Positions 33,441 to 41,875 are shown, counted from the stretch's first letter. The stretch is DNA of 49,013 nt from an uncultured Oscillibacter sp. (GCA_905200545.1 CAJKKQ010000020.1:1-49013), one strand, 5' to 3'. Notes: generated from the letters alone by a model not told the origin. Numbers and translations are program-made.

Positions 33441-33764
33441 TCAGCAGCCGCAGCTGTCGGCACAGGCAATGGAGGGCTCTCCGGTGGTCATGGTGACACC
33501 GTAGCGAACCGGGATGGACACGCACACCTGCTGGGTCAGCACCACGGTGCAGCTGGAACCACACTCATTGGTGGTGCAGGTGACACTGGGACCGCCCTGG
33601 CAGGTAACGGTGGGAGTGCCCATAACGGCGGTGGGAGAGAGAACCACGGGAGCGGCTACATTCACGCACTGAGTACTGACTTTGCTGCAGCCGCCGGTGG
33701 GGCAGCTGTCTTCCGGCTGATAAGGTAAAATGGGCTCGTGCTCATAGGCTTCACTGATACGCAA
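33441..33764 (-). CDS. Cys-rich small protein, possible spore-coat type
   Basis: 107 residues from a TTG at 33764 (GTGAGGG upstream). Eleven Cys residues are spread through a Thr/Val-rich chain (TQCVNVAAPVVLSPTAVMG, CQGGPSVTC, CTTNECGSSC, ending ADSCGC). There is no signal peptide or membrane helix. The composition suits a disulfide-linked surface or spore-coat protein, or a metal-binding protein; I do not recognise a family. It is followed by its own terminator. Confidence 0.65.
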   Translation of the reverse strand: MRISEAYEHEPILPYQPEDSCPTGGCSKVSTQCVNVAAPVVLSPTAVMGTPTVTCQGGPSVTCTTNECGSSCTVVLTQQVCVSIPVRYGVTMTTGEPSIACADSCGC

Positions 33765-33849
33765 AGCAATTCCCTCACTTCTTTGAGATTGCGCCGGGCC
33801 GGAGCCCGGCGCATCCCATCCTATGCAGCACTGCGCCGCGGCGCGCCTG

Positions 33850-34863
33850 TCAATCCAGGGTACGGCGAAATTCCTCCAGCGTATTCACCAGCGCGTCCCG
33901 CTCCCTCGGCGTGCAGAAAGCCGCCCGGGCCGCCGCTATCTGGCACGCCGCCAGAGCCTTCCGGGACATGCCCGCAAACTCCGCCGCCCGGCGCAGTTCT
34001 TCCGTCAGCGTCAGTCCTCCCAGGAAGGTGGGGTCGTCCCGGTTCAACGTTACCACCACCCCGGCATCCAGCAGGCGCCGCAGAGGATGCTCCGCCGGAT
34101 CCCGGTAGAGAAGAGCCAGGTTGGAACTCAGGCACACGTTCAGGGGCACACGCTCCGCTGCCAGACGCGCCAGCAGAGCCGGATCCTCCGCTCCCCGGAC
34201 GCCGTGATCCAGGCGATCCGCTCCCAACAGATCCAGGGCGTCCCGGACTCCCTCAGGGCCGGAACTCTCCCCGGCGTGGACGGTACGGCCAAATCCCGCC
34301 GCGCCGGCAGCCGCAAAAGCCGGGGCAAACCGCTCCCCGGTTCGGCCGGAGAGGGCCTCATTGCCGTCGATGGACAAGCCCACCAGCCGGGGTGTGCGGC
34401 AGCGGACCATCTCCTCCACCAGAGCCATGGCTTCCCCGGCGCTCTGGGTGCGGGAGAGGGAGAGGGTAAAGCGGCAGTCGGTGCCGCCGCCAGCCTGGCC
34501 CCGGTCAAAGCCCGCCGTTACCGCGGCAATGATCTGGGGGACGGTGAACTGGGGCCAGTGGGTGGGATTGAGGATCGTCTCCGCATAGAGGATGTTCTCC
34601 CGGCGGCTTTCCCGGGAAAACCGCTCCGCCACCTCCGAGAGCTCTGCCTCTGTCCCTACATAAGAGCATATCTTGTCCAAAAAGGCCAAGAAATCACTCA
34701 AATCCTCCGCAGAACAGTGGTACAGCTCCGCCGCAGGCCGGGGCAGGGATCGCCCCTGCGCGGCCGCGAACCGCTCCAGCATCTCCCCCGGCATGGTGGA
34801 CTCCAGATGGACATGCAGCTCGATCTTGGGCAATCGGGCCAAAAATGCCGTCAATTCTTCCAT
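33850..34863 (-). CDS. Adenosine deaminase family protein
   Basis: 337 residues from ATG 34863 (AAAAGGAG upstream). LPKIELHVHLE holds the first zinc His pair, TVHAGE the third His and catalytic Glu, RLDHGVRG the catalytic His region, LNVCLSSNLAL, and LNRDDPTFLGG the zinc Asp and substrate Asp. It deaminates adenosine (or a related 6-aminopurine) to inosine. The usual NTDDP is NRDDP here, so specificity is worth caution. Single gene. Confidence 0.88.
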   Translation of the reverse strand: MEELTAFLARLPKIELHVHLESTMPGEMLERFAAAQGRSLPRPAAELYHCSAEDLSDFLAFLDKICSYVGTEAELSEVAERFSRESRRENILYAETILNPTHWPQFTVPQIIAAVTAGFDRGQAGGGTDCRFTLSLSRTQSAGEAMALVEEMVRCRTPRLVGLSIDGNEALSGRTGERFAPAFAAAGAAGFGRTVHAGESSGPEGVRDALDLLGADRLDHGVRGAEDPALLARLAAERVPLNVCLSSNLALLYRDPAEHPLRRLLDAGVVVTLNRDDPTFLGGLTLTEELRRAAEFAGMSRKALAACQIAAARAAFCTPRERDALVNTLEEFRRTLD

Positions 34864-35032
34864 AAGAAACTCCTTTTCCAGACACCGTCTCCCCAAGTGG
34901 GAGCAAAGATTTTCTCTGGTATCGTACCACAGAAATTTCTTTTCTGCACCCCCTTTTCTTTCCCTCCACTTATGTTATAATTTTGTTAAGAAATTACTTT
35001 TTGGCTTGACAGCCGGCAGAAAGGCGGAGCGT

Positions 35033-36379
35033 ATGGACAGCAAGCAGAAGCAAAAGTTTCATGAATTGACCGAGGCCCCGGTGAGCAGGCTGATCTGCCG
35101 CCTGGCGCTGCCCTGTATCATCAGCATGCTGGTGACCGCCTTCTACAATATGGCGGACACCTTTTTCGTGGGTATGCTGAAAAGCCCCAGCGCCACCGGC
35201 GCCGTGGGCGTGGTGTTCTCCATGATGGCCATTATCCAGGCGGTGGGCTTCTTCTTCGGCCACGGCAGCGGCAACTTCATCTCCCGGGAACTGGGCAAGC
35301 AGAACACGGAAACCGCCTCCAACATGGCTGCCACCGGCTTTTTCGCCGCCCTGGCCACAGGCCTTCTCATCTGCGTGCTGGGCCAGATCTTCCTGGAGCC
35401 CCTGGCGCTGTTTCTGGGCTCCACCCCCACCATCCTCCCCTACTCCATGGACTATCTGGGGGTCATCCTCTACGGCGCCCCCTGGATGACCGCCTCCCTG
35501 GTGCTCAACAACCAGCTGCGCTTCCAGGGCAGCGCAGCCTACGGTATGGTGGGTATCGTCAGCGGCGCCGTCATCAACATCGGGTTGGATCCCCTGCTGA
35601 TCTTCGTCTTTGACATGGGCATCGCCGGCGCCGCCTGGGCCACCATTATCAGCCAGCTCATCAGCTTCTGCCTGCTGCTGGTGGGCTGCACCCGGGGCGG
35701 AAACCTGCACATCCATATCTCCCGCGTCCAGCTCAAGTGGCCCTACTTCCGCACCATCATCCAGGGCGGACTTCCCTCCCTGGCCCGGCAGGGCCTGGCC
35801 AGCGTGGCCACCATCTGCCTCAACCAGGCCGCCAAGCCCTATGGGGACACCGTCATCGCAGCATTGGGCATCGTACAGCGGATCATGATGTTCGGCGGTT
35901 CCGCCATGATCGGCTTCGGCCAGGGCTTCCAGCCGGTGTGCGGTTTCAACTTTGGCGCCCGGCTCTACCACCGGGTCCAGGAGGGCTTCTGGTTCTGCGT
36001 GAAGACCTCCGCCGCGTTTTTGCTGGCGGTAAGCGTGGTGGGCTTCGCCTTCGCCCCCCAGATCGTGGCGCTGTTCCAGGACGATCCCCAGGTGATCGCC
36101 TGCGGAAGCGCCGCCCTGCGCTTCCAGTGTATCACCTTCTGCTTCCAGAGCTGGATCGTCATGAGCAATATGATGCTCCAGACCATCGGGCGGACTGTCC
36201 CAGCCACTTTTGTGGCCATGGCCCGGCAGGGCATCTTCTTCATCCCCCTGGTGTGGATCCTCTCCACCGCTCTGGGTGTAACCGGCCTTCAGATCACCCA
36301 GTCCATCTCCGATCTCCTGACCCTGGCCTTCGCCATTCCCATCCAACGCAAAGTCCTGCGGGAACTGAGCGACTCCTGA
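35033..36379 (+). CDS. MATE-family efflux transporter
   Basis: 448 residues with about twelve membrane helices in two similar halves, the MATE layout. Typical motifs: PVSRLICRLALPCIISMLV, YNMADTFFVG, GSGNFISRELG, and in the second half GLPSLARQGLASVA, GFGQGFQPVCGFNFGA. It exports drugs or metabolites in exchange for sodium or protons. ATG 35033 has GGCGGAG upstream. The open frame before it is not coding; a TATAAT at 34976-34981 is a likely -10. Confidence 0.92.
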   Translation: MDSKQKQKFHELTEAPVSRLICRLALPCIISMLVTAFYNMADTFFVGMLKSPSATGAVGVVFSMMAIIQAVGFFFGHGSGNFISRELGKQNTETASNMAATGFFAALATGLLICVLGQIFLEPLALFLGSTPTILPYSMDYLGVILYGAPWMTASLVLNNQLRFQGSAAYGMVGIVSGAVINIGLDPLLIFVFDMGIAGAAWATIISQLISFCLLLVGCTRGGNLHIHISRVQLKWPYFRTIIQGGLPSLARQGLASVATICLNQAAKPYGDTVIAALGIVQRIMMFGGSAMIGFGQGFQPVCGFNFGARLYHRVQEGFWFCVKTSAAFLLAVSVVGFAFAPQIVALFQDDPQVIACGSAALRFQCITFCFQSWIVMSNMMLQTIGRTVPATFVAMARQGIFFIPLVWILSTALGVTGLQITQSISDLLTLAFAIPIQRKVLRELSDS

Positions 36380-36393
36380 CGGCGTTTTTTCGT

Positions 36394-36432
36394 CCCCTCT
36401 GCGGTCTCATTCCACCGCTGAGGGGATTTTTT
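36394..36432 (+). terminator. Terminator after the MATE gene
   Basis: CCCCTCTGCGGT pairs with ACCGCTGAGGGG (one T-T mismatch), followed by ATTTTTT. Confidence 0.85.
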
Positions 36433-36444
36433 AACAGATTCTTC

Positions 36445-36455
36445 GCAAACGTTTG
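36445..36455. promoter_or_regulatory. LacI/CcpA-type operator half upstream of pit
   Basis: GCAAACGTTTG shares eleven of twelve bases with the perfect operator at 41876-41887. It is about 130 bases before the likely pit transcription start. Confidence 0.5.
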
Positions 36456-36539
36456 ATTTTTTGCTGTAAAAAACAGACAGCCGCACCTTGTCTCTTTTGT
36501 CTATAATATCGAAATATATTCTGTAAAAAATGTTTTCTA

Positions 36540-36568
36540 TTGACAAATCAAACAGTGGATTTCATAAT
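36540..36568 (+). promoter_or_regulatory. Promoter of pit-DUF47
   Basis: Perfect TTGACA (36540-36545), 17 bases, CATAAT (36563-36568). A short CCCGA/TCGGG hairpin followed by CTTTTCTTT (about 36578-36606) lies in the leader and could attenuate. Confidence 0.7.
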
Positions 36569-36616
36569 GGAATCATACCCGAGAAGATGAAATCGGGCTT
36601 TTCTTTCAGTTCTTTT

Positions 36617-36630
36617 TGAAAACGTTTGCG
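36617..36630. promoter_or_regulatory. LacI/CcpA-type operator in the pit leader
   Basis: TGAAAACGTTTGCG fits the cre/LacI pattern with two deviations and lies about 45 bases into the transcript, where a bound repressor would block elongation. Confidence 0.5.
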
Positions 36631-36654
36631 TTAAAGCTCAAAAGGGGGATTGTT

Positions 36655-37668
36655 GTGGAAGCTTCCTTCTGGATCCTGACGGGCATGGTGTTCGTGTTCA
36701 CCTATGTCAACGGCTTCCACGACGGGTGCAATGTGGTGGCTACGCTGATCGCCAGCCGCGCCATGCGCCCCAAGCCGGCTCTGGCCTGGGCCGCAGCGGT
36801 GGAATTCCTCTCCCCGTTTTCCATCCTGGTGATCGGCTCCAGCGTGTCCGACACCATCAAAAAACTGGTGGGTGAGACCTACTATACCGCCTCCGATGCC
36901 CAGGGGACCGCCCTTGCATTCATTACCGCAGGGATCCTGGCGGCAATCTTATGGAACCTGACCACCTGGCGCTTCGGCATCCCTGCCTCCTCCTCCCACG
37001 CCCTCATCGGCGGCGTAGTGGGAGCCGGCATCACGGCTTTCGGCACCGGCGCCATCTCCTGGAACTACTTCTGGGGAAAAGTGGTGCTGATGATCTTCCT
37101 GACCCCGGCCATCAGCTTTGTGGCGGGCTTTTTGATCCTGCGGCTCTTGCTGCTTTTGACCCGGCACGCCACGGTGGGCGTCAACAAGTTCTTTACATAC
37201 GCCCAGTGGGTCAACATGACTTTCCTGGCTTTCAATCACTCCTACAACGACTCTCAAAAATCCATCGGCATCATTCTGATTCTCATGGGCATTTACGGGA
37301 CCGAATCCGCTGGCATCCCCGTGTGGGCCATCGTCTGCGCGGCGGCCTGCCTGGCCTGCGGCATCGCCTTCGGCGGGTTCAAGATCATCAAAACCGTGGG
37401 CACCGGGATCTACAAGGTGCAGCCCATTCACTCCTTTGCCTCCCAACTGGCGGCGGGCAGCGTGATCCTGGGAGCTTCCCTGGTGGGCGCGCCGGTATCC
37501 GCCAGCCAGATCGTCTCCTCGTCCATCATGGGCGTGGGATCCGCCCAGCGCTACAAGGCGGTTCACTGGGCGGTGGCCGGACGCATCCTGGCCTCCTGGT
37601 TTATCACCATCCCCATCGCAGGGACGCTGGGCGGTGTATTGTTCCTGCTATTGTCATTGATTTTCTGA
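36655..37668 (+). CDS. pit: Low-affinity inorganic phosphate transporter (PiT family)
   Basis: 337 residues from a GTG at 36655, after AAAGGGGGAT. Around ten membrane helices. The two PiT signature repeats are visible: FVNGFHDG-like TYVNGFHDGCNVVATLIASRA and, in the second half, FNHSYNDSQKSIGIILI; GIPASSSHALIGGVVGAG is the conserved loop. It imports phosphate with protons or cations. Cotranscribed with the DUF47 gene 19 bases on. Two LacI/CcpA-like boxes around its promoter suggest carbon-linked control. Confidence 0.92.
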   Translation: MEASFWILTGMVFVFTYVNGFHDGCNVVATLIASRAMRPKPALAWAAAVEFLSPFSILVIGSSVSDTIKKLVGETYYTASDAQGTALAFITAGILAAILWNLTTWRFGIPASSSHALIGGVVGAGITAFGTGAISWNYFWGKVVLMIFLTPAISFVAGFLILRLLLLLTRHATVGVNKFFTYAQWVNMTFLAFNHSYNDSQKSIGIILILMGIYGTESAGIPVWAIVCAAACLACGIAFGGFKIIKTVGTGIYKVQPIHSFASQLAAGSVILGASLVGAPVSASQIVSSSIMGVGSAQRYKAVHWAVAGRILASWFITIPIAGTLGGVLFLLLSLIF

Positions 37669-37687
37669 TGAGAGGGAGCTGACTTCC

Positions 37688-38287
37688 ATGTTCAAGCGAA
37701 AAGAAAGTCTTAATTTCTACAGTCTGCTCATCAAGCAGGCTGAGGTGATCCGGGACGCCGTGGCGGCGCTGTGCGCTTACTGTCAGGAGCCCACCAAGGA
37801 GCGGGGTGACTTTGTCAAGGTCAAGGAAAAAGAGGCCGACGCCGTCCGGCGGGAACTGGTGGAGGACATCAACCGCACCTTCATCACCCCCATCGACCGG
37901 GACGACCTCTACCGCCTCTCCACCTCCATCGACGATCTGGCGGACTACGCCTGGACTACCGTTAAGGAACTGCGCATTTATGAGATCCAGCCGGACAATC
38001 ACCTGATCACCATGTCCAACACGCTGCTGGATATGGCCAACGGCCTGCTGACGTGCATGGAAAATCTGGAGAAAAACCGCTCCAAGGTCTCCCAGGAGGC
38101 CACCCGGGTAAAAAAGCTGGAAAACACCTTGAATGTCCAGTATCACAAGTCCATTGCCGAGCTCTTCGAATCCGACGACTTCAAGAAAATCCTCAAATAC
38201 CGGGAGATCTACAGCCATATGAACCATGCCTCCGACAAGGGAGACGTCAGCGCCGATATCCTGCTGGATATCATCGTCAAGCTCTAA
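37688..38287 (+). CDS. DUF47 PhoU-like regulator of the phosphate transporter
   Basis: 199 residues, all helical, starting MFKRKESLNFYSLL. DUF47/PhoU-related features: KEKEADAVRRELVEDINRTFITPIDRDDLYRLSTSIDDLADYA, where the Asp/Glu-rich faces bind metals. Genes of this type almost always accompany PiT transporters and are thought to gate or regulate them at the membrane. GGGAGCTGA precedes the ATG. Confidence 0.9.
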   Translation: MFKRKESLNFYSLLIKQAEVIRDAVAALCAYCQEPTKERGDFVKVKEKEADAVRRELVEDINRTFITPIDRDDLYRLSTSIDDLADYAWTTVKELRIYEIQPDNHLITMSNTLLDMANGLLTCMENLEKNRSKVSQEATRVKKLENTLNVQYHKSIAELFESDDFKKILKYREIYSHMNHASDKGDVSADILLDIIVKL

Positions 38288-38339
38288 CCGGTTTCCTCCT
38301 GGTACCCATGGTACCGTTTCTCCTTTCCTTCCTTGATCT

Positions 38340-38428
38340 GGGCCCGCGTTTTGGCAGAGACGCGGGCCCAGGCACCGTTTGCGCGAAAACACCTCCGGCC
38401 GGATCTCAACCGGCCGGAGGCGTTTTTT
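38340..38428 (+). terminator. Double hairpin terminator after DUF47
   Basis: First hairpin: GGGCCCGCGT (38340-38349) with ACGCGGGCCC (38360-38369). Second: CCTCCGGCCGG (38392-38402) with 38410-38420, followed by CGTTTTTT. The second is the true terminator. Confidence 0.85.
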
Positions 38429-38441
38429 CTTCCAACATGGT

Positions 38442-38834
38442 TCAGGCAGGCAGCAGCTCCCGCACGGAGGACAAAAGCTCCTCTCCGTCCCGGAGCACAT
38501 GAACCCAGTCCGGATCCTGATATGCCACATATGTGCCGTCGCTTTCCACCAGCACCACCCGCAGCGTCTCATCGCCGCCCTGGATGCTGATTTCGATCAT
38601 ATCCGTAAAGCTGTGGGACCGCAGGCCGCCCCGGGGTACCCGGCTGCATTTGGCCTGGCGCAGCAGTTCGATCAGCGCATCGGTGTCCACATCCTCGCTG
38701 ACTTCCCGTCCCTGATCGTACAGCGATGTGATCTGATATTCCGTCTCCTCATCCAGCAGCGGCTTTTTCAGGGAAAACAGCACCGCCCCCAGCACGGCCA
38801 CCACTACAACGCCGATCAGAATGCGTACCTTCAG
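38442..38834 (-). CDS. Small membrane-anchored protein, apparent CTG start
   Basis: 130 residues if started at the CTG at 38834, eight bases after GGAGG. One membrane helix (about 4-22, RILIGVVVVAVLGAVLFSL) leads to an outside domain of about 105 residues (DEETEYQITSLYDQGREVSED, later TYVAYQDPDWVHVLRDGEELL). No family recognised. The frame is open upstream to 38936, but a promoter at 38874-38903 starts transcription near 38868, and the in-frame triplets after that contain no ATG, GTG or TTG. It lies behind the pfkB terminator. Confidence 0.6.
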   Translation of the reverse strand: MKVRILIGVVVVAVLGAVLFSLKKPLLDEETEYQITSLYDQGREVSEDVDTDALIELLRQAKCSRVPRGGLRSHSFTDMIEISIQGGDETLRVVLVESDGTYVAYQDPDWVHVLRDGEELLSSVRELLPA

Positions 38835-38873
38835 CGCAACCGCCTCCCCTCTTTTTATGATTGTGATAACTGT

Positions 38874-38903
38874 ATTGTATGACGTTAGACGCTTTCCTGT
38901 CAA
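38874..38903 (-). promoter_or_regulatory. Promoter of the 38442-38834 gene
   Basis: Minus strand: perfect TTGACA (38903-38898), 18 bases, TACAAT (38879-38874). It touches the terminator hairpin of the preceding gene. Confidence 0.65.
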
Positions 38904-38906
38904 GGA

Positions 38907-38931
38907 AAAGCACCGCCGGAGCGGTGCTTTT
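38907..38931 (-). terminator. Terminator of the lacI-PHP-pfkB unit
   Basis: AAAAGCACCGC and GCGGTGCTTTT around three bases, immediately after the pfkB stop codon. Confidence 0.85.
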
Positions 38932-38932
38932 C

Positions 38933-39814
38933 TCATTCGTAAAACGCCTTTTGATACTGCTCCACATCCGCCCGGCTGCCCCGGAAGGGGCCCGGCGTCT
39001 CCATCTTCAGGGAAACCAGCGCCGTAGCAGTTCGCAGGGCCGTGGGGATGTCTGCCGTCAGCCGCTCGTTGATGTACCCGGCAAAGGTGGTGTCCCCCCG
39101 CCCGGTGCGGCCGGAGAGGTTCCGGGAACGGATGGGGCAGGTATAGATCTCCCGGCCGTCATAGACCAGCACCTCGGTGTTGTGGGTGATGAGCACCTCC
39201 CGGGCGCCCCAGTCATAGAGCATTTTGGCCGCCGCGGCCCGGTCATCGGTGCCGGTGAGGATCTCCGCCTCCGCCGCATCGGTCTTCAAAAAGCGGACAT
39301 AGGGCAACAGCTCCCGCTTTTCCTTCCAGTCGTGATAGACCATGCCGCCGTTTTCCACCCAGCGGAGCATGCACTGGACATCAATGGCCACCATGGCCTT
39401 CTCGGCCGCAAAGGGGATCAGCTCATTGGGGATATCTCCCCCCACCAGACCCGCCAGGTGCCAGATGGCGGCATCCACCTCCGGCACTTCCTCCGGCCGG
39501 TAGGGATCGATCACGCTGGAGACCGTGGAGGTACGCCGTTCCCGGTCCGCCGTGTGATAGACATTCTTGGTGACAAAGGAGCTCCGGCTCTCCAGAGGAT
39601 AGACCGTCACATTGGGGGCCTGCGCAAAGGCTGCCGCCACATCCACCTGAGAGGGATTGGCCTTGGGCAGAACCGCGATCTTATGACCCAGATTGGCGGC
39701 GGCATAGCCGGAGTAATACACCGCACCGCCTACCGCCTCCACCGTGGTGCCGTCGTAATCCACATTGGTGTCCAACGCCACTTCTCCGATGATGAGGGAA
39801 TCAAACGCACTCAT
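38933..39814 (-). CDS. PfkB/ribokinase-family carbohydrate kinase
   Basis: 293 residues. VGGAVYYSGYAAANLG (about 28-43) is the N-terminal substrate motif. The C-terminal signature reads SGRTGRGDTTFAGYINERL (about 234-252), with catalytic base D241; the common anion-hole G-A-G-D is G-R-G-D. LKTDAAEAEILTG matches the conserved mid-protein N-x-x-E region with Asp for Asn. It phosphorylates a sugar or polyol with ATP; substrate unknown. It overlaps the PHP gene by four bases (ATGA) and ends the lacI-PHP-pfkB unit, facing away from the HAD cluster. Confidence 0.85.
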   Translation of the reverse strand: MSAFDSLIIGEVALDTNVDYDGTTVEAVGGAVYYSGYAAANLGHKIAVLPKANPSQVDVAAAFAQAPNVTVYPLESRSSFVTKNVYHTADRERRTSTVSSVIDPYRPEEVPEVDAAIWHLAGLVGGDIPNELIPFAAEKAMVAIDVQCMLRWVENGGMVYHDWKEKRELLPYVRFLKTDAAEAEILTGTDDRAAAAKMLYDWGAREVLITHNTEVLVYDGREIYTCPIRSRNLSGRTGRGDTTFAGYINERLTADIPTALRTATALVSLKMETPGPFRGSRADVEQYQKAFYE

Positions 39815-40548
39815 GCCTGCCGCTCCTTTCGCATCTGCTCATCCGCATCCACAAAGGACTGGTTCTCAGGGCTCCACAGGTGAAACTCCATATGCTCGAT
39901 CAGGGCCTTATACGCGTAAGAATCCGTTACCCGGCGGGGCAGAATCACGCCGGAGCGGGCCTCGTCCCCCGCCTGATGGGTGTCGGATCCCGCCAGGCGG
40001 TAATACTCCGGATGACGGCGGCACAGAGCCAGGGCCTTGTCGTTGCCGTTATCGTGGCGGGGATTGCCGTTGATGATCTCGCTGCCGTGGACGGCGTCTT
40101 CAAACACCACCGTGTTGCCGTCCCGGTAGGGATGGGCGTGGATAATGAGCACCTGATCGTGGAACTTGGCAAAGAACTCCCGGGCGCTCATGCAGCACAC
40201 ATAGGGATTGGAGCGCAGCCACTGTTCATCGATGCCGTAGACCAGGTAGTCATTGTCGTTTTCCGGGAACCGCAGCTCCGCTCCCAAAATCACATCCAGC
40301 CCCACCTGGTCGCCCCGGGCCTTGGAGGCGTGGTAGCCGGATAAATAGTGATCCATCACCGCATCCCAGTTGTGCTGGGTGTCCACCCGGGAGAGATACT
40401 CCGGATGCAGGTGATCCGTCACCACCAGGCCGGTAAAGCCCTTGGCCACGTAGCGATCCACCACTTCCGCCGCAGGCAGGTGGCCGCACTTGCTGGTCTC
40501 CGCCGTGTGGGTGTGGGGATCATAGAGATAACCGTTTACCTGATTCAT
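39811..40548 (-). CDS. PHP-domain phosphoesterase
   Basis: 245 residues. YDPHTHTAETSKCGH (about 9-23), VVTDHLHPEY, LGAELRF, IIHAHPYRDG, and GSDTHQAGD near the C-terminus give all the metal ligands of the PHP fold, as in histidinol-phosphate phosphatase-like and YcdX proteins. It probably hydrolyses a small phosphorylated metabolite. Middle gene of the lacI-PHP-pfkB unit, translationally coupled to the kinase; a kinase and a phosphatase together suggest a phosphorylated-sugar pathway. Confidence 0.85.
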   Translation of the reverse strand: MNQVNGYLYDPHTHTAETSKCGHLPAAEVVDRYVAKGFTGLVVTDHLHPEYLSRVDTQHNWDAVMDHYLSGYHASKARGDQVGLDVILGAELRFPENDNDYLVYGIDEQWLRSNPYVCCMSAREFFAKFHDQVLIIHAHPYRDGNTVVFEDAVHGSEIINGNPRHDNGNDKALALCRRHPEYYRLAGSDTHQAGDEARSGVILPRRVTDSYAYKALIEHMEFHLWSPENQSFVDADEQMRKERQA

Positions 40549-40603
40549 AAGCGCCTTCTTTCTTCATCTGAACGCCCTGTCTTTCAAAGGCCGGAGGTTC
40601 CGT

Positions 40604-41608
40604 TTACAGCAGGGACCGGCAGGTGCTGCGCTCCACCAGGCGGGGCAGCAAAATCTGGTGGACATAACCCTGGGTCCCGTTTTCGATCTTATCCCGCAGC
40701 ATATCCACCGCCTGGACCGCCATCTCCCGCTTGGGCTGCTCAATGGTGGTCAGCTCAATACGGGGCAGGGCCGTGGAGGGGATATTATCAAAGCCAATGA
40801 GGGAGAGCTGGCCGGGAATGTCGATCCCCATCTCGTCTGCCGCTTTCAAAATGCCCAGGGCGTTGGAATCCGTGGAGGCAAATATGGCCGTGTAATCAAT
40901 GGGACGGGAGAAGAGATCCTTGGCCATCTGATAGCCGTTTTCAATGGAGGAGCGGGAGTACTCACTGTTGTAGAACATCTGCCGCAGCCCCAGCTTCTGG
41001 CAGGCCTTCATGTACCCCTCCGCCCGCAGCTGGTGGGTGGTGGAGTGACGGCGGCCAAAGTATAAAATCTGCCGGTGGCCCAGTTTATAGAGGTACTCCG
41101 TGCCGATATAGGTGCCCCGGCTGTTGTCCACAGCCACATAGCTCTGGGGCTGATCCCGGAGGTTCTCACTGAGGAACACCGTGGGGACCTGATCCGTAAA
41201 GGCCCGGATATTCTCGTAGGTCTTGGGGCTTTGGGGCACGATGAGGATCCCGTCCACCTGACGGCCCAGCAGCAACTTCACCACCGTTTTCTCCTGGCGC
41301 AGATCCGGGCCGGAATTGCAGAGCATGATGTTGTATCCGTGGGATCGGGCACTCATCTCCGCATAGTACCCCAGCTCCGACATGAACTGGTTGTCGATGG
41401 AGGGTACCACCAAACCGATGAGATCCGTCTTCTTCATGACCATGGACCGGGCTACATAGTTGGTGGTATAGCCCATCTCATCGCACAGCTTGATGATCCG
41501 CTCCCGGGTCTCGCTGCCGATCTGCGGGCTGCCCGACAGGGCCCGGGACACCGTGGCATAGGATACCCCGGCCGCCTTGGCCACATCTTTCAATGTTACA
41601 CTTTTCAT
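40604..41608 (-). CDS. LacI-family transcriptional regulator
   Basis: 334 residues from ATG 41608. The headpiece TLKDVAKAAGVSYATVSRALSG (residues 4-25) is a full LacI helix-turn-helix, with hinge YVARSMVMKKTDLIGLVVPSI. A periplasmic-binding-protein-type sugar domain follows (GILIVPQSP, SYVAVDNSRGTYIG, IDYTAIFASTDSNALGILKA, IPGQLSLIGFDN). It probably represses both the leftward PHP-pfkB genes and the rightward HAD genes through GCAAACGTTTGC. The upstream open frame includes its own leader, which carries a second operator-like box (41663-41676), suggesting autoregulation. Confidence 0.93.
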   Translation of the reverse strand: MKSVTLKDVAKAAGVSYATVSRALSGSPQIGSETRERIIKLCDEMGYTTNYVARSMVMKKTDLIGLVVPSIDNQFMSELGYYAEMSARSHGYNIMLCNSGPDLRQEKTVVKLLLGRQVDGILIVPQSPKTYENIRAFTDQVPTVFLSENLRDQPQSYVAVDNSRGTYIGTEYLYKLGHRQILYFGRRHSTTHQLRAEGYMKACQKLGLRQMFYNSEYSRSSIENGYQMAKDLFSRPIDYTAIFASTDSNALGILKAADEMGIDIPGQLSLIGFDNIPSTALPRIELTTIEQPKREMAVQAVDMLRDKIENGTQGYVHQILLPRLVERSTCRSLL

Positions 41609-41662
41609 ATTCCGCCATCCTTTTTCCACCAGCAGAACAGCCCCGCGCCGGGGCGGCTCCAG

Positions 41663-41676
41663 TGTAAACGTTTCCG
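41663..41676. promoter_or_regulatory. Operator-like box in the lacI leader
   Basis: TGTAAACGTTTCCG, near the CcpA/LacI consensus, lies about 50 bases into the predicted lacI transcript. Confidence 0.5.
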
Positions 41677-41730
41677 ACTTTTTTGCACGGAGAAACACAT
41701 GCCTGATTCGGTATTTCTACTTTCACAAAA

Positions 41731-41759
41731 AGCATATATGATTTCCGGTTTGATGTCAA
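41731..41759 (-). promoter_or_regulatory. Promoter of lacI-PHP-pfkB
   Basis: Minus strand: TTGACA (41759-41754), 17 bases, TATGCT (41736-41731). Confidence 0.6.
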
Positions 41760-41830
41760 TATGATTCTTCTTTTTTCGTGTTTTTGGGCAGAAAAGCAAA
41801 AAAAGAAAGATGTCTTCGGCGTTTGGCATA

Positions 41831-41859
41831 TTGACAATGAAGCCGCATTTCTTTAGAAT
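41831..41859 (+). promoter_or_regulatory. Promoter of the HAD-PGM unit
   Basis: Perfect TTGACA (41831-41836), 17 bases, TAGAAT (41854-41859); start expected near 41866. Confidence 0.75.
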
Positions 41860-41875
41860 AAAAGCTGTAGAGGGC

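Noticed and set aside
34976..34981. Full promoter of the MATE gene
   Set aside because: The TATAAT is good but no -35 at correct spacing; noted only within the gene entry.
38300..38314. Inverted repeat GGTACC-CAT-GGTACC after the DUF47 gene
   Set aside because: Six-base arms and no context beyond the adjacent terminators; could be chance.
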